From NCBI GenBank assembly GCA_015234525.1, contig JADGMX010000041.1:62001-126000 (forward strand): a stretch of DNA of 64,000 bases, written 5' to 3'. Every line of letters begins with the position of its first letter. The first letter of the stretch is position 1. Source of the stretch: Flavobacterium sp. (lineage in GTDB: Bacteria; Bacteroidota; Bacteroidia; Flavobacteriales; Flavobacteriaceae). The position numbers and the translations under genes were made by a program. Shown piece after piece: positions 45,702 through 54,064 of this stretch. The notes below the pieces were generated by a model, which worked only from the letters and a program-made list of their open reading frames with translations, was not told the DNA's origin and ran no database searches.

Positions 45702-48095
45702 ATGAACGAAGCCGAAACAAGAGCCGAACTGATCGACCCGATGCTCAAAGCATGTGGCTGGGGCGTTGTGCCCGAGTCAAAAGTATTGCGTGAATTCAAC
45801 ATCACCGATGGTAAAATCCAAACCGGTGGCGTACGTGGTAAAAAGACAATCGCCGATTATGTATTGGTTTACAAAAATGTAAAGCTCGCAGTTATTGAAG
45901 CTAAAAGTTCATTGCTTTCGGTAGGCGAAGGTGTGATGCAAGCAAAGCAGTATGCCGAGAAACTAAAACTGGAAACAACCTATTCGACAAACGGCATTGA
46001 CGTCTACAGTATCTGTATGAAATCGGGTGAAGAAGGTCTGGTCGATAAATTTCTATCGCCGGATGAGCTGTGGCAGAAAACTTTTGCCGTTCAAAACGAA
46101 TGGCGGGAAAAATTTGCCAATGTTCCGTTTGAAGATAAAAGCGGTTCATGGCAATTGCGGTACTATCAAGAGATTGCTGTAAAGAGAACACTGGAAGCGC
46201 TCGCCAATAATGCTGATAGAATATTACTTACGCTGGCAACCGGAACAGGTAAAACTGCAATTGCATTTCAGATTGCATGGAAATTATTTCAAACGCGGTG
46301 GAACCTGCAACGCGATGGCAGCAGGCGGCCGCGGATTTTATTTTTAGCAGACAGAAATATTTTGGCCGATCAGGCTTTTAATTCTTTTTCGGCATTTCCG
46401 GAAGACGCATTGGTGAGAATCAGTCCCAAAGAAATTAGTAAACGGGGCAGCGTGCCAACGAATGGCAGCATCTTCTTTACAATTTTTCAAACATTTATGT
46501 CCGGCACTGATACTGAAGGTAAGCCTGCCCCGTATTTTGGTGCTTATCCATCAGATTACTTCGACTTTATCATCATCGATGAATGCCATAGAGGCGGCGC
46601 TAATGACGAAGGGAACTGGCGAGGAATTTTAGAATATTTTTCTCCGGCGGTTCAACTTGGTTTGACGGCGACGCCAAAACGTAAGGACAACGTTGATACC
46701 TATAAATATTTTGGAGAACCGGTTTATGTCTATTCATTAAAGGAAGGAATCAACGATGGCTTTCTTACACCATTTAAGGTCAAACGCATCAAGACGACAC
46801 TCGACGATTACGTTTACACGAGTGACGATGATGTTGTCGAGGGTGAAATAGAAGTCGGCCGAATTTACAAAGAACCTGATTTCAACAAGATCATCGAGAT
46901 AAAGGAGCGGGAGTCGAAACGCGTGAGAATTTATCTTGAAGAAGCGAATCAAAAAGAAAAAGCGATTGTTTTTTGTGCAACCCAAGAACACGCTGCTGCA
47001 GTTCGCGATTTGATCAACCAGTACAAGATTTCAAAAGATCCGAACTATGCGGCCCGGGTCACTGCTAACGATGGCGCGATGGGCGAGCAATATTTGAGGG
47101 ATTTTCAGGACAATGAAAAGACAATTCCAACGATACTCACAACATCTCAAAAACTCAGCACCGGAGTCGATGCGCGAAACGTTCGGAATATTGTGTTGCT
47201 TCGACCGGTAAACTCGATGATCGAATTTAAACAGATCGTTGGCCGCGGAACAAGATTGTTCGAAGGCAAAGACTTCTTTACAATTTATGATTATGTTGAT
47301 GCCTATCATCATTTCGCCGATCCTGAATGGGACGGGGAGCCGCTTGAGCCGGAAGTTTGTATCACCTGCGGCGAGGTAAATTGTGTTTGCCAAACGGGAA
47401 GCAAAGGTAGACCATGTGAAGTCTGTGGGCAAAAACCTTGTATTTGTCCCAAAGAACCTAAACCGCCTTGCTTGGTTTGCGGACAGAGTCCGTGTATTTG
47501 CAAGAAAAAAGTCAAAGTCAAACTAAAAAATGGCAAAGAACTCGAAATCAAACACATGATTTCAACATCCTTTTGGACTGCCGACGGTACGCCCGTGTCA
47601 GCAGAGGAGTTTCTAAACAATTTATTCGGAGCGCTACCTGAGTTTTTTAAAAGTGAAGAAGAGTTAAGGTCGCTATGGAGCAATCCGTTAACCAGAAAGT
47701 CGCTTTTGAACAAGCTCGCGGACGCGGGTTTTGGCAAAGATGAACTTCAAACCTTGCAATCACTGATCGATGCTGAAAGGAGCGATATATTCGATGTACT
47801 TGAATATGTTTTCAATAGTGAGATCAAACCGATCTCACGTGAAGAACGGGTCGCCGCCGCACAAGCAACCATATTTCTGCTATTAAATGATAAGCAAAAA
47901 AAATTCATCGAGTTTGTGCTCAGCAAGTATATCGAAACGGGCGTTGAGGAACTCGACCAGGAAAAACTTCCTGTCTTACTTTCCAACAAGTACAAATCAT
48001 TACCCGATGCGGGCGCTGAACTTGGCGATTTGTCGAGGGTGAGAGAGTTATTTATTGATTTTCAGAAGTATTTGTATCAACGCGGGATTGCATAA
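45702..48095 (+). CDS. hsdR: Type I restriction endonuclease subunit, EcoEI-like
   Basis: 797-residue translocating nuclease. N-terminal nuclease domain with the PD-(D/E)xK core (Asp52 and EAK at 66-68); Walker A ATGTGKT at 179-185; DECH at 293-296; LTATPKR near 321-327; motif VI QIVGRGTR at 511-518; then the EcoEI-type C-terminal domain to about 797. Between helicase and C-terminal domain, 553-600 holds three copies of C-x2-C-x4-C-x-C, a possible metal-binding array. The start follows the peptidase gene by 11 bases. The protein is complete, so the restriction system looks functional. Confidence 0.95.
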   Translation: MNEAETRAELIDPMLKACGWGVVPESKVLREFNITDGKIQTGGVRGKKTIADYVLVYKNVKLAVIEAKSSLLSVGEGVMQAKQYAEKLKLETTYSTNGIDVYSICMKSGEEGLVDKFLSPDELWQKTFAVQNEWREKFANVPFEDKSGSWQLRYYQEIAVKRTLEALANNADRILLTLATGTGKTAIAFQIAWKLFQTRWNLQRDGSRRPRILFLADRNILADQAFNSFSAFPEDALVRISPKEISKRGSVPTNGSIFFTIFQTFMSGTDTEGKPAPYFGAYPSDYFDFIIIDECHRGGANDEGNWRGILEYFSPAVQLGLTATPKRKDNVDTYKYFGEPVYVYSLKEGINDGFLTPFKVKRIKTTLDDYVYTSDDDVVEGEIEVGRIYKEPDFNKIIEIKERESKRVRIYLEEANQKEKAIVFCATQEHAAAVRDLINQYKISKDPNYAARVTANDGAMGEQYLRDFQDNEKTIPTILTTSQKLSTGVDARNVRNIVLLRPVNSMIEFKQIVGRGTRLFEGKDFFTIYDYVDAYHHFADPEWDGEPLEPEVCITCGEVNCVCQTGSKGRPCEVCGQKPCICPKEPKPPCLVCGQSPCICKKKVKVKLKNGKELEIKHMISTSFWTADGTPVSAEEFLNNLFGALPEFFKSEEELRSLWSNPLTRKSLLNKLADAGFGKDELQTLQSLIDAERSDIFDVLEYVFNSEIKPISREERVAAAQATIFLLLNDKQKKFIEFVLSKYIETGVEELDQEKLPVLLSNKYKSLPDAGAELGDLSRVRELFIDFQKYLYQRGIA

Positions 48096-48103
48096 ACATT
48101 AAT

Positions 48104-48487
48104 ATGATCGACAATAGCTTAAAATCGCTACTTAAAAAATCGTCGGAGATCAGGGAACGATATGAAGACTTTGCGATTGAAAAAGGGTTTTCAAAGCTGA
48201 TTTTAGGATTTTATGATTCTACGAAACGGACTGGTCATCACCAAGAACTATACGACACATTTAAAAAGCAATTTCCCAACGCTTCCAATAGCGCATTATA
48301 CCCTGATTATATTGTTTATAAAGAGTATCGAAACTGGTATTATTGTTTGTTAAATAGCATCTATTTTAATCCAAATCATGCTTTCTACCAAGATTTCAAG
48401 GTGAAATTGGAAATAATGTTAAGCGTTGTTAAGGAAGTTGTTGAAAAAGAAGGTTCTGAGAAGAATGGTGCTCAGGCCTATGACTAA
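48104..48487 (+). CDS. Unknown small protein ending the restriction operon
   Basis: 127 residues starting eight bases after the hsdR stop. It is soluble and helical in appearance, with aromatic patches (YKEYRNWYYCLLNSIYFNPNHAFY) and a lysine/glutamate-rich end (VVKEVVEKEGSEKNG). I do not recognise it. Its spacing suggests it is the sixth cistron of the hsd operon. After it comes a long gene-poor stretch. Confidence 0.7.
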   Translation: MIDNSLKSLLKKSSEIRERYEDFAIEKGFSKLILGFYDSTKRTGHHQELYDTFKKQFPNASNSALYPDYIVYKEYRNWYYCLLNSIYFNPNHAFYQDFKVKLEIMLSVVKEVVEKEGSEKNGAQAYD

Positions 48488-49445
48488 AGTTAATTCAAGT
48501 CAGGCACACGGTATATCTAACATGTCCGATCGCGACCCTAAAATTGTGTGTGAATGTTGCGTGCTATGCCAATAGCTATAAATAGCATCCAAAGCGCGTC
48601 CGCCAAGCGCATTTACACCTGATGTTACGTTTCGTAAATTTCAATTTTAGTGTAACATATTTAAAATGAGCAATAAACAGGTCTTCGTGCAATGTTAAGT
48701 TTGACGCAGTTTAAAATGGAGCACTGACTGGTAACAGGCGAGAACAGATGGCAAGTTATGAAATTGGTTGACGAGGCTTACCTTTGGGTGCGCTAGCGAA
48801 TCTCTCCGATTATTATCACACTCAAACATGAAAGCAGGAAAACAGCAGGCGTTACCGCGATCAAATGCAAAGCAGAAGCAATTGCTAAACAAAATGCTCT
48901 AGGAGAACTATTTCAGTTCGGCCCGTGCAGAAAGAAAATTACGGTATTGCGTACAAAATTTGAAGCTAATACTACACAACAAAAACTTCCTACACACTTT
49001 CAAACCATAAATTCAAATCTTCGCTCGAAATCTTCGCTCTATGAATCAATCAGCGATCGAGTCTTCCCGGTGCGATAATGAAACATAAGCAGCCGATATT
49101 CAAAAATTCGAAATCGGCCTTGATGTGCTTCCTTTGATAACAAAGTCATTGAAGGGATATTGGAGAATTAGTGTGGTTTTGCTATGGGTGTTAAACTGAA
49201 GATGTGCGAATTGTAAGATTAAGTTTTCGCAATTTATCGCACGGACTGTAAATCTGTCCACTCGCTGTCCAACTATGACAAAAATCTCATCCTTGAACCT
49301 CAATTGTATTGCAATTTCGTTGGGGAGGCTTAATATTTATAAAGCAATTCCTTTATCGTTTAAGCTTTCTTAAAGATAAAATACCAAGTCATAGGTATTT
49401 GGTTTTTGGTTTAAATGTCTTTGTTTTAGCTAATTATAAAAAACC
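48488..49445. other. Gene-poor stretch, probably decayed sequence
   Basis: 958 bases with stops in all frames. A few short frames exist on either strand, but none has a plausible protein or start context. A small inverted pair GTTAC...GTAAC lies near 48615-48655. A tRNA-Tyr-like anticodon arm at 49242-49258 lacks the rest of a tRNA. I see no functional gene. Confidence 0.5.
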
Positions 49446-50474
49446 ATGGCCATGAAAAAAATTCTATTTATTATTCTTTGTACTACAATCTTTTCTTGTA
49501 ATTCTTCAAAAGACATCATTAAAGGTAATACGAATCGAGATGCTGATAGTACTAAAACCAATACTTATGTCGTAGAGTACGATTTTCAGACGGGTGTATA
49601 CAAATCTAATAATATGCCTTTGAGAGTTAATAATCCAGTAGTATATAAAATTACAAACGTAAACCGACTGGCCTATGAAGTTTCAGTCAAAAGCAAAGAT
49701 TCTATTTTGGCAGATTCAAATTGGAGTCAGCAGAACTTGCTCGACCAGATTAAGGCTCAAGATCAATTAGCCAGTTTGGTTCATACTAGGCTAAACGTAG
49801 ACGCTTCGCTTGGACACCCCATTCCGAAGACGATCTTTAGTGATGATTTTCATAAAGATGTTAAGCCTGAGCAAATCAAAGCATTCAACGAGGATTTAAA
49901 AAAAGTTAACGATAGTCAAAAAATTATTGAGGATATGGCTATGCTATATGTTAAAAGGTCCCAGATTGAGTTTAAAATTACCGCCAAGAATAACGATCTT
50001 TATTTCCAACGCGAAATATTGGACACGGTGAGAGATATTGGCGAAAAGGCTCAGCTAGAAACGCAGATGCTCAGACTTAATAATGAAATTGTGGAGCTAA
50101 CAGAGCAGAGAAAAGCGGTTATTGATGACATTGATAAAAAGACTTCTGCTCTTGTCAAATACCAGAGTACAAACGTACGGCTAGACGCGTATAGGGAAAA
50201 TCTTGCGAAGTTAAGAACGTCTTTTACAAAGCTTCGTTCATATTACAACAATTTACTAGAGATACAAGTACATAACAATAAACTACACGAAGCGGGGAGA
50301 AATCCAATTCTCACTCACCAAAAATTTGAACAACTTTACAAAATCAAATTAGACTCGCTTCCCGACCGCCTGTCATTATATGAAAACAGTTATCGAGTAT
50401 TTAGTGAACTGTATTCTGAATTTAACCTCGATTACACGACAATAATTAATAGTATGGATTTGTCTGATATATAA
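49446..50474 (+). CDS. Coiled-coil lipoprotein, probable N-terminal half of a split gene
   Basis: 342 residues. The second methionine (49452) gives MKKILFIILCTTIFSC, a clear lipoprotein signal. The region 25-140 is globular; from about 140 to 300 the chain is helical with heptad patterns (LETQMLRLNNEIVELTEQRKAVIDDIDKKTSALVKYQ). The frame ends at a stop within GATATATAAAC. Removing one AT from (AT)3 joins it in frame to the ORF that follows. So this may be the front half of a protein of about 590 residues. I do not recognise the family. Confidence 0.65.
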   Translation: MAMKKILFIILCTTIFSCNSSKDIIKGNTNRDADSTKTNTYVVEYDFQTGVYKSNNMPLRVNNPVVYKITNVNRLAYEVSVKSKDSILADSNWSQQNLLDQIKAQDQLASLVHTRLNVDASLGHPIPKTIFSDDFHKDVKPEQIKAFNEDLKKVNDSQKIIEDMAMLYVKRSQIEFKITAKNNDLYFQREILDTVRDIGEKAQLETQMLRLNNEIVELTEQRKAVIDDIDKKTSALVKYQSTNVRLDAYRENLAKLRTSFTKLRSYYNNLLEIQVHNNKLHEAGRNPILTHQKFEQLYKIKLDSLPDRLSLYENSYRVFSELYSEFNLDYTTIINSMDLSDI

Positions 50475-51226
50475 ACTATGGCGGCCGGGTTAAACTCTTA
50501 GAACCTGTCGAAAGAATAAAGCAGACTGCCGAGTCCATGAATAATGAAATACTCCGACTTGATATTTTAACGATGATTCATAATATGAGGTGTAATCTGA
50601 ATCTTCTTAACGATAAAGAATCTTACGAATTTGTGTCTGCGCCTGTACAACCCACTAATGATTTAGTCAGTTTTGATATTAATATCGAAACACGCAAAGA
50701 TATGGACGTGCATAACAGCCGGAAATTTAATCATAAAGAATACACAAAGGGAGGCGTCCGTTTAGACTTTGGGGTTGGCCTTGCACTGCAATATATAGAT
50801 GATGCACCAATATATGAAATGTCTGTAAATTCAGCCGGCATAAATAGCATTGCAGAAGTATCTAAAAACAATTATTTTCCTTCAATAGTAGGAATGGCAA
50901 CGATGTCTTTTCGCAGTGAGAAGGTGGTTGCTTGGGGCATGAGTGCGGGAATTGGTGTGAATGTTACTGATGGTAAAATCCAAACGAATAATTTTTATTT
51001 CGGCCCGAGTCTGATTTTAGGACGGTACGAGAGACTTTGTTTAACAGCAGGCGGAACCGTAAAAGGTGTTAGCAAATTGCGCTCCGGTTACAGTGTTACA
51101 GACATTTCAAATACAAACGATATCTCAAGCTTTACCACTGAATCTATTAAAATTGGGGTTTTTATGTCCGTAACCTATAATTTAACAAAAGGGATAAAGC
51201 AAAATATAAAGTACCTAAAGCAGTAG
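50468..51226 (+). pseudogene. Beta-barrel-like C-terminal half, frameshifted from the preceding ORF
   Basis: Open from 50468 (codons read YINYGGRVKLLEPVERIKQ before the first ATG at 50537) to 51226; 229 residues if started at the ATG. It has no signal peptide, yet the body (about 70-229) shows amphipathic strands of an outer-membrane barrel: GVRLDFGVGLALQYI, SAGIGVNVTDGK, IKIGVFMSVTYNL. A barrel without an export signal is not expected to work alone. The upstream ORF supplies a lipoprotein signal and a coiled coil in another frame, so this is best read as the back half of one gene. If the shift is a sequencing error or phase-variable slip, the gene may be intact. Confidence 0.6.
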
Positions 51227-51674
51227 AAGTTGGGAACGTAAGAATTCTCGGAAAACCAGGCCTTCGAAAGTAAAAGTCATTTCGAAGTTGTATTAGCATT
51301 TACAAGTCAACGTATATGATTTAGGCTCCTCATAGCGCAAATTGTTGAATTCACTGCTGGCTTAATAAAATTTTCGCACGAACTGAACCCCTCGCAATCC
51401 TTCCTAATCACAACCAAATCTCACCACCCATACATATCGCAACTTCATCAAGCTTCGCTCGGGTGTAAACTTTCATAAAAACCCATCGTCAGGAAGTGCT
51501 TGAAGAACAACCTTCAGTATTGCAGCGAAAGAGCATAGGCGAGACGTTGCTCGTGAAGTTCAAGGGATTTATTGATACGTTTTTTGGGGAGTAAAAAGAC
51601 GTGTACAGTCAACGACAATTGTTAGATTCCTCCTACGTCGGAATGACAATAAAGCGAAAAAAAAAGGGAATCTT
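51227..51674. other. Intergenic region with hairpin, ORF fragment and repeat
   Basis: 448 bases. 51262-51287 is a perfect inverted repeat, CTTCGAAA / TTTCGAAG, without a T tract. 51469-51594 is an open fragment reading THRQEVLEEQPSVLQRKSIG then TLLVKFKGFIDTFFGE and a stop; it looks like the tail of a lost gene. 51618-51656 is the right half of the inverted-end repeat. Confidence 0.45.
51618..51656 (+). repeat. Inverted-end repeat, right half copy
   Basis: ATTGTTAGATTCCT and CGTCGGAATGACAATAAAGC match 40368-40402 in the same orientation, with a two-base length difference between the halves. The left inverted end is not clearly present. Confidence 0.6.
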
Positions 51675-53036
51675 TTACCGGACAAATTTCGCTTTGTAAA
51701 TTTCATTTCCTGAAAAAATGCATAAAATGTAAACCCCGCTATTCAGCGATTCAACGTTCAGGCTTGTAACGTTATTCCTTACTTCAAGGGCAACTTTACC
51801 AAGCATATCGGTCACCACAATTTTCTCGATTTGATCAGGCGCATTTTGTAGATGTAAAACATCGCTGACCGGATTAGGCCAGATAACAACCGACCCGCCA
51901 CTAAAATCATTTAATGCCAATACTGATGTAGGGCAGCCCAATAAAACAGGCTCATCGCGATTTATAAGTGTATTGTCTCCTACTGAACCATTTTCGTTAT
52001 AGCCCCACCCATAGAGTGAGCCATCGCTACGTGTTCCCAGTGTGTGAAACGATCCCGCAACCGCCGACTGCCAATTCGCAGCCGTTCCAACCCGGGTTGG
52101 TACATCGATCGTAAAAGAGCTGTTCATCCCGAGCTCGCCATATGAATTTCCACCCCACGACCAGAGCGTTCCATTAGTTTTAAGGGCTACTATATGCGCA
52201 TTTGATGTATTTACCTTCGACCAGTTGGTTTCGTTTCCGATTTGTGTCGGAACGTGTTTGTCAGTTGTTGTTCCGTCTCCAAGCTGGCCGATGACGTTCA
52301 AACCCCAAGTCCATAATGTCCCATTGGTCTTGACTGCCACACTTACTTCCCATCCGCCAGATATTTCAGCCCAGTCCGTTGCTGTGCCGATTTGGATAGG
52401 CGTGTTTCTTTGGGTTTGTGTTCCATCACCAAGACAGCCGGAAATATTACTGCCCCACGCCCATAAAGTGCCATCGGCTGCAATCGCCAACGAATGATCT
52501 TCAGCGGCTTCAATTTTAGACCAGTTGCTGGCGGTTCCTACCCTGACAGGACTAAAGCGACTAGTTGTCGTTCCATCACCGATTGCTCCGAAAAGATTAT
52601 AGCCCCAGCCCCAAAGCGTGCCGTTGGATTTCAATGCCAAAGTATAATCGCTTCCCATTTTTACAACACTCCAATTGGTGTCGGTCCCAACCTGCGTTGG
52701 AACCAGCTTATTGGTTGTCGATCCGATCCCCAGCATACCTTGTCCGTTATGACCCCAGGTCCACAATGTCCCGTCAGACTTTAGGGCCGCGCTAGAAATC
52801 AGACCACAGGAAACTGCAGTCCAATTTGAGTCCGTTCCAACTTGTGTGGGTGTTTTTTTATCTATGAGACTGTTTATGCCGAGTTGCCCATAGGAATTTG
52901 ATCCCCAGGCCCATAATGTGCCGTCGGCTTTTATAGCCAAAGTAAACTCTTCGCCCGCTGCGATGGACTGCCAGCATTGTGCCTGCGTAAAAGCTGTCAG
53001 AAATAAAAGTAAAAAACTAAGGTAAAAATGTTTCAT
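51675..53036 (-). CDS. RCC1-repeat secreted protein with T9SS type A sorting domain
   Basis: 453 residues. Signal peptide 1-19 (MKHFYLSFLLLFLTAFTQA); then about seven RCC1-type repeats of roughly 50 residues (20-370), each with the pattern ALKxxGTLWxWGxNxxGxLGDGT, forming a predicted beta-propeller. The C-terminal 75 residues (VVIWPNPVSDVLHLQ, IEKIVVTDMLGK, LNSGVYILCIF, YKAKFVR) are a type A sorting domain for the type IX secretion system. The protein is therefore exported to the cell surface or medium. The ligand is unknown. It is monocistronic at the right side of the accessory region. Confidence 0.88.
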   Translation of the reverse strand: MKHFYLSFLLLFLTAFTQAQCWQSIAAGEEFTLAIKADGTLWAWGSNSYGQLGINSLIDKKTPTQVGTDSNWTAVSCGLISSAALKSDGTLWTWGHNGQGMLGIGSTTNKLVPTQVGTDTNWSVVKMGSDYTLALKSNGTLWGWGYNLFGAIGDGTTTSRFSPVRVGTASNWSKIEAAEDHSLAIAADGTLWAWGSNISGCLGDGTQTQRNTPIQIGTATDWAEISGGWEVSVAVKTNGTLWTWGLNVIGQLGDGTTTDKHVPTQIGNETNWSKVNTSNAHIVALKTNGTLWSWGGNSYGELGMNSSFTIDVPTRVGTAANWQSAVAGSFHTLGTRSDGSLYGWGYNENGSVGDNTLINRDEPVLLGCPTSVLALNDFSGGSVVIWPNPVSDVLHLQNAPDQIEKIVVTDMLGKVALEVRNNVTSLNVESLNSGVYILCIFSGNEIYKAKFVR

Positions 53037-53264
53037 AAAAAGTGATTCTGAAATGTAGTCGCAAGAAAAACAAAATACTTAACATCCAAGGTGTTATCGC
53101 TTTTTTTTTGAAGTACAAGTAGTATTTTAATAAATCGAGGGAATCGAATGGGAATTAAACACTCCACCCGACTGGCGATCCGACAACAAACCCGCACGAT
53201 CTTCCCTTGCTTATTGTCTTAGAAATGCCATAAAACAGTAACTTTATGCATTTAGAATTAAGTA

Positions 53265-53825
53265 ATGAACTCCGAAAAATTCATCTTCTGCCTCGAAGCC
53301 GTCAACGACGTTTCAGAAAACGAAAATACACACGTACTCCAAAGCCTTCAGCAACTCGCCATGGCGCACCAAATCGACAGCATTTACAAGTCAATCGACA
53401 GCATTGAAGGCCTCGAGGAAAGCCTCGGCGCGCTGCTCTATGACGACCATAATTTTAAGAATTACGAAATTATTTATCTGGTGATGCCCGGCGAGCCAAA
53501 CAACATCTGCCTCAACGATTACTATTACAGTCTTGAGGAAATTGCTGAGGTTTTCGAAGGCAAGCTAAAAGGGAAAATGCTGCATTTTGCCAATGCCAAA
53601 GTACTCGATCTCGAGCCCGACGAAGCGCAATATTTTCTGGATGTGACCGGCGCACGTGCCATTTCAGGTTATGGTCGCGAAGCCGGCGCGGTAAACAGCA
53701 GCATGCTCGACAACGTGTTTTTCAACCTCTGCCACGACGACGACGACGTGAAATATATTGTGGAAGAGCTGCATCAAAAGCAATATGCGCTGTGCAAACT
53801 CCTCGATTTTAGGTTGTATTATTGA
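53265..53825 (+). CDS. Uncharacterised protein (possibly DUF6642)
   Basis: 186 residues, soluble, acidic. It starts MNSEKFIFCLEAVNDVSENE, has YEIIYLVMPGEPNNI, YSLEEIAEVFEGKLKGKMLHFA, then DVTGARAISGYGREA and a histidine/aspartate cluster (CHDDDDVKYIVEELHQKQ). I recall this kind of protein as DUF6642 in Bacteroidota, with no known function; the wording ALLYDDHNFKNY followed by a CHAT-like pattern suggests a nucleotide or peptidase fold but this is not established. It is monocistronic, upstream of carA. Confidence 0.7.
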   Translation: MNSEKFIFCLEAVNDVSENENTHVLQSLQQLAMAHQIDSIYKSIDSIEGLEESLGALLYDDHNFKNYEIIYLVMPGEPNNICLNDYYYSLEEIAEVFEGKLKGKMLHFANAKVLDLEPDEAQYFLDVTGARAISGYGREAGAVNSSMLDNVFFNLCHDDDDVKYIVEELHQKQYALCKLLDFRLYY

Positions 53826-53984
53826 TTTTTGGGCGTTGCGGCGGCTGACAACTACGTGCAACATTCAACCGGACGCTAGCCGCCGCCGGGCAGAGCTTCG
53901 CTCGGTATCTTCGTTAAAAGCAATGCTTTCAACTCGATAATGCAGTGCACGGCACTTTGCTGCCATCCCTAACGCGGTGGGTAC
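53826..53984. repeat. Degenerate dispersed hairpin repeat, copy H
   Basis: GCCGGGCAGAGCTTCGCTCGGTATC and, further on, TGCAGTGCACGGC recall the GGGCAGCGGTATC and GCAGACAGCG ends of copy G. The core contains AAAGCAATGCTTT. It is a weak match and is called from layout more than from identity. Confidence 0.35.
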
Positions 53985-54014
53985 TTGAAGTTTTTAGATT
54001 TTAATGTAACTTTG
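53985..54014 (+). promoter_or_regulatory. Promoter of carA
   Basis: TTG at 53985-53987 and TAACTTTG at 54007-54014 are separated by 19 bases, a full Bacteroidota promoter match. The carA ATG is 51 bases further. Confidence 0.75.
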
Positions 54015-54064
54015 CAGCATAACTACAAACCCCGCACCCGGAACCCAACACCTAATACCCCATA

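Noticed and set aside
49242..49258. tRNA-Tyr-like anticodon arm (CGGACTGTAAATCTGTC)
   Set aside because: No matching acceptor stem, D arm or GTTCGA-type T arm lies at the right distances; probably chance, at most a relic.
48695..49303. Two short minus-strand ORFs in the gene-poor stretch
   Set aside because: Products are cysteine/phenylalanine-rich or otherwise unlike proteins, with no supporting start context or neighbours.
40300..54000. Prophage or integrative element
   Set aside because: No integrase, transposase, portal, capsid or mobilisation gene and no tRNA-type attachment site are visible; repeats at the edges are of a dispersed family.
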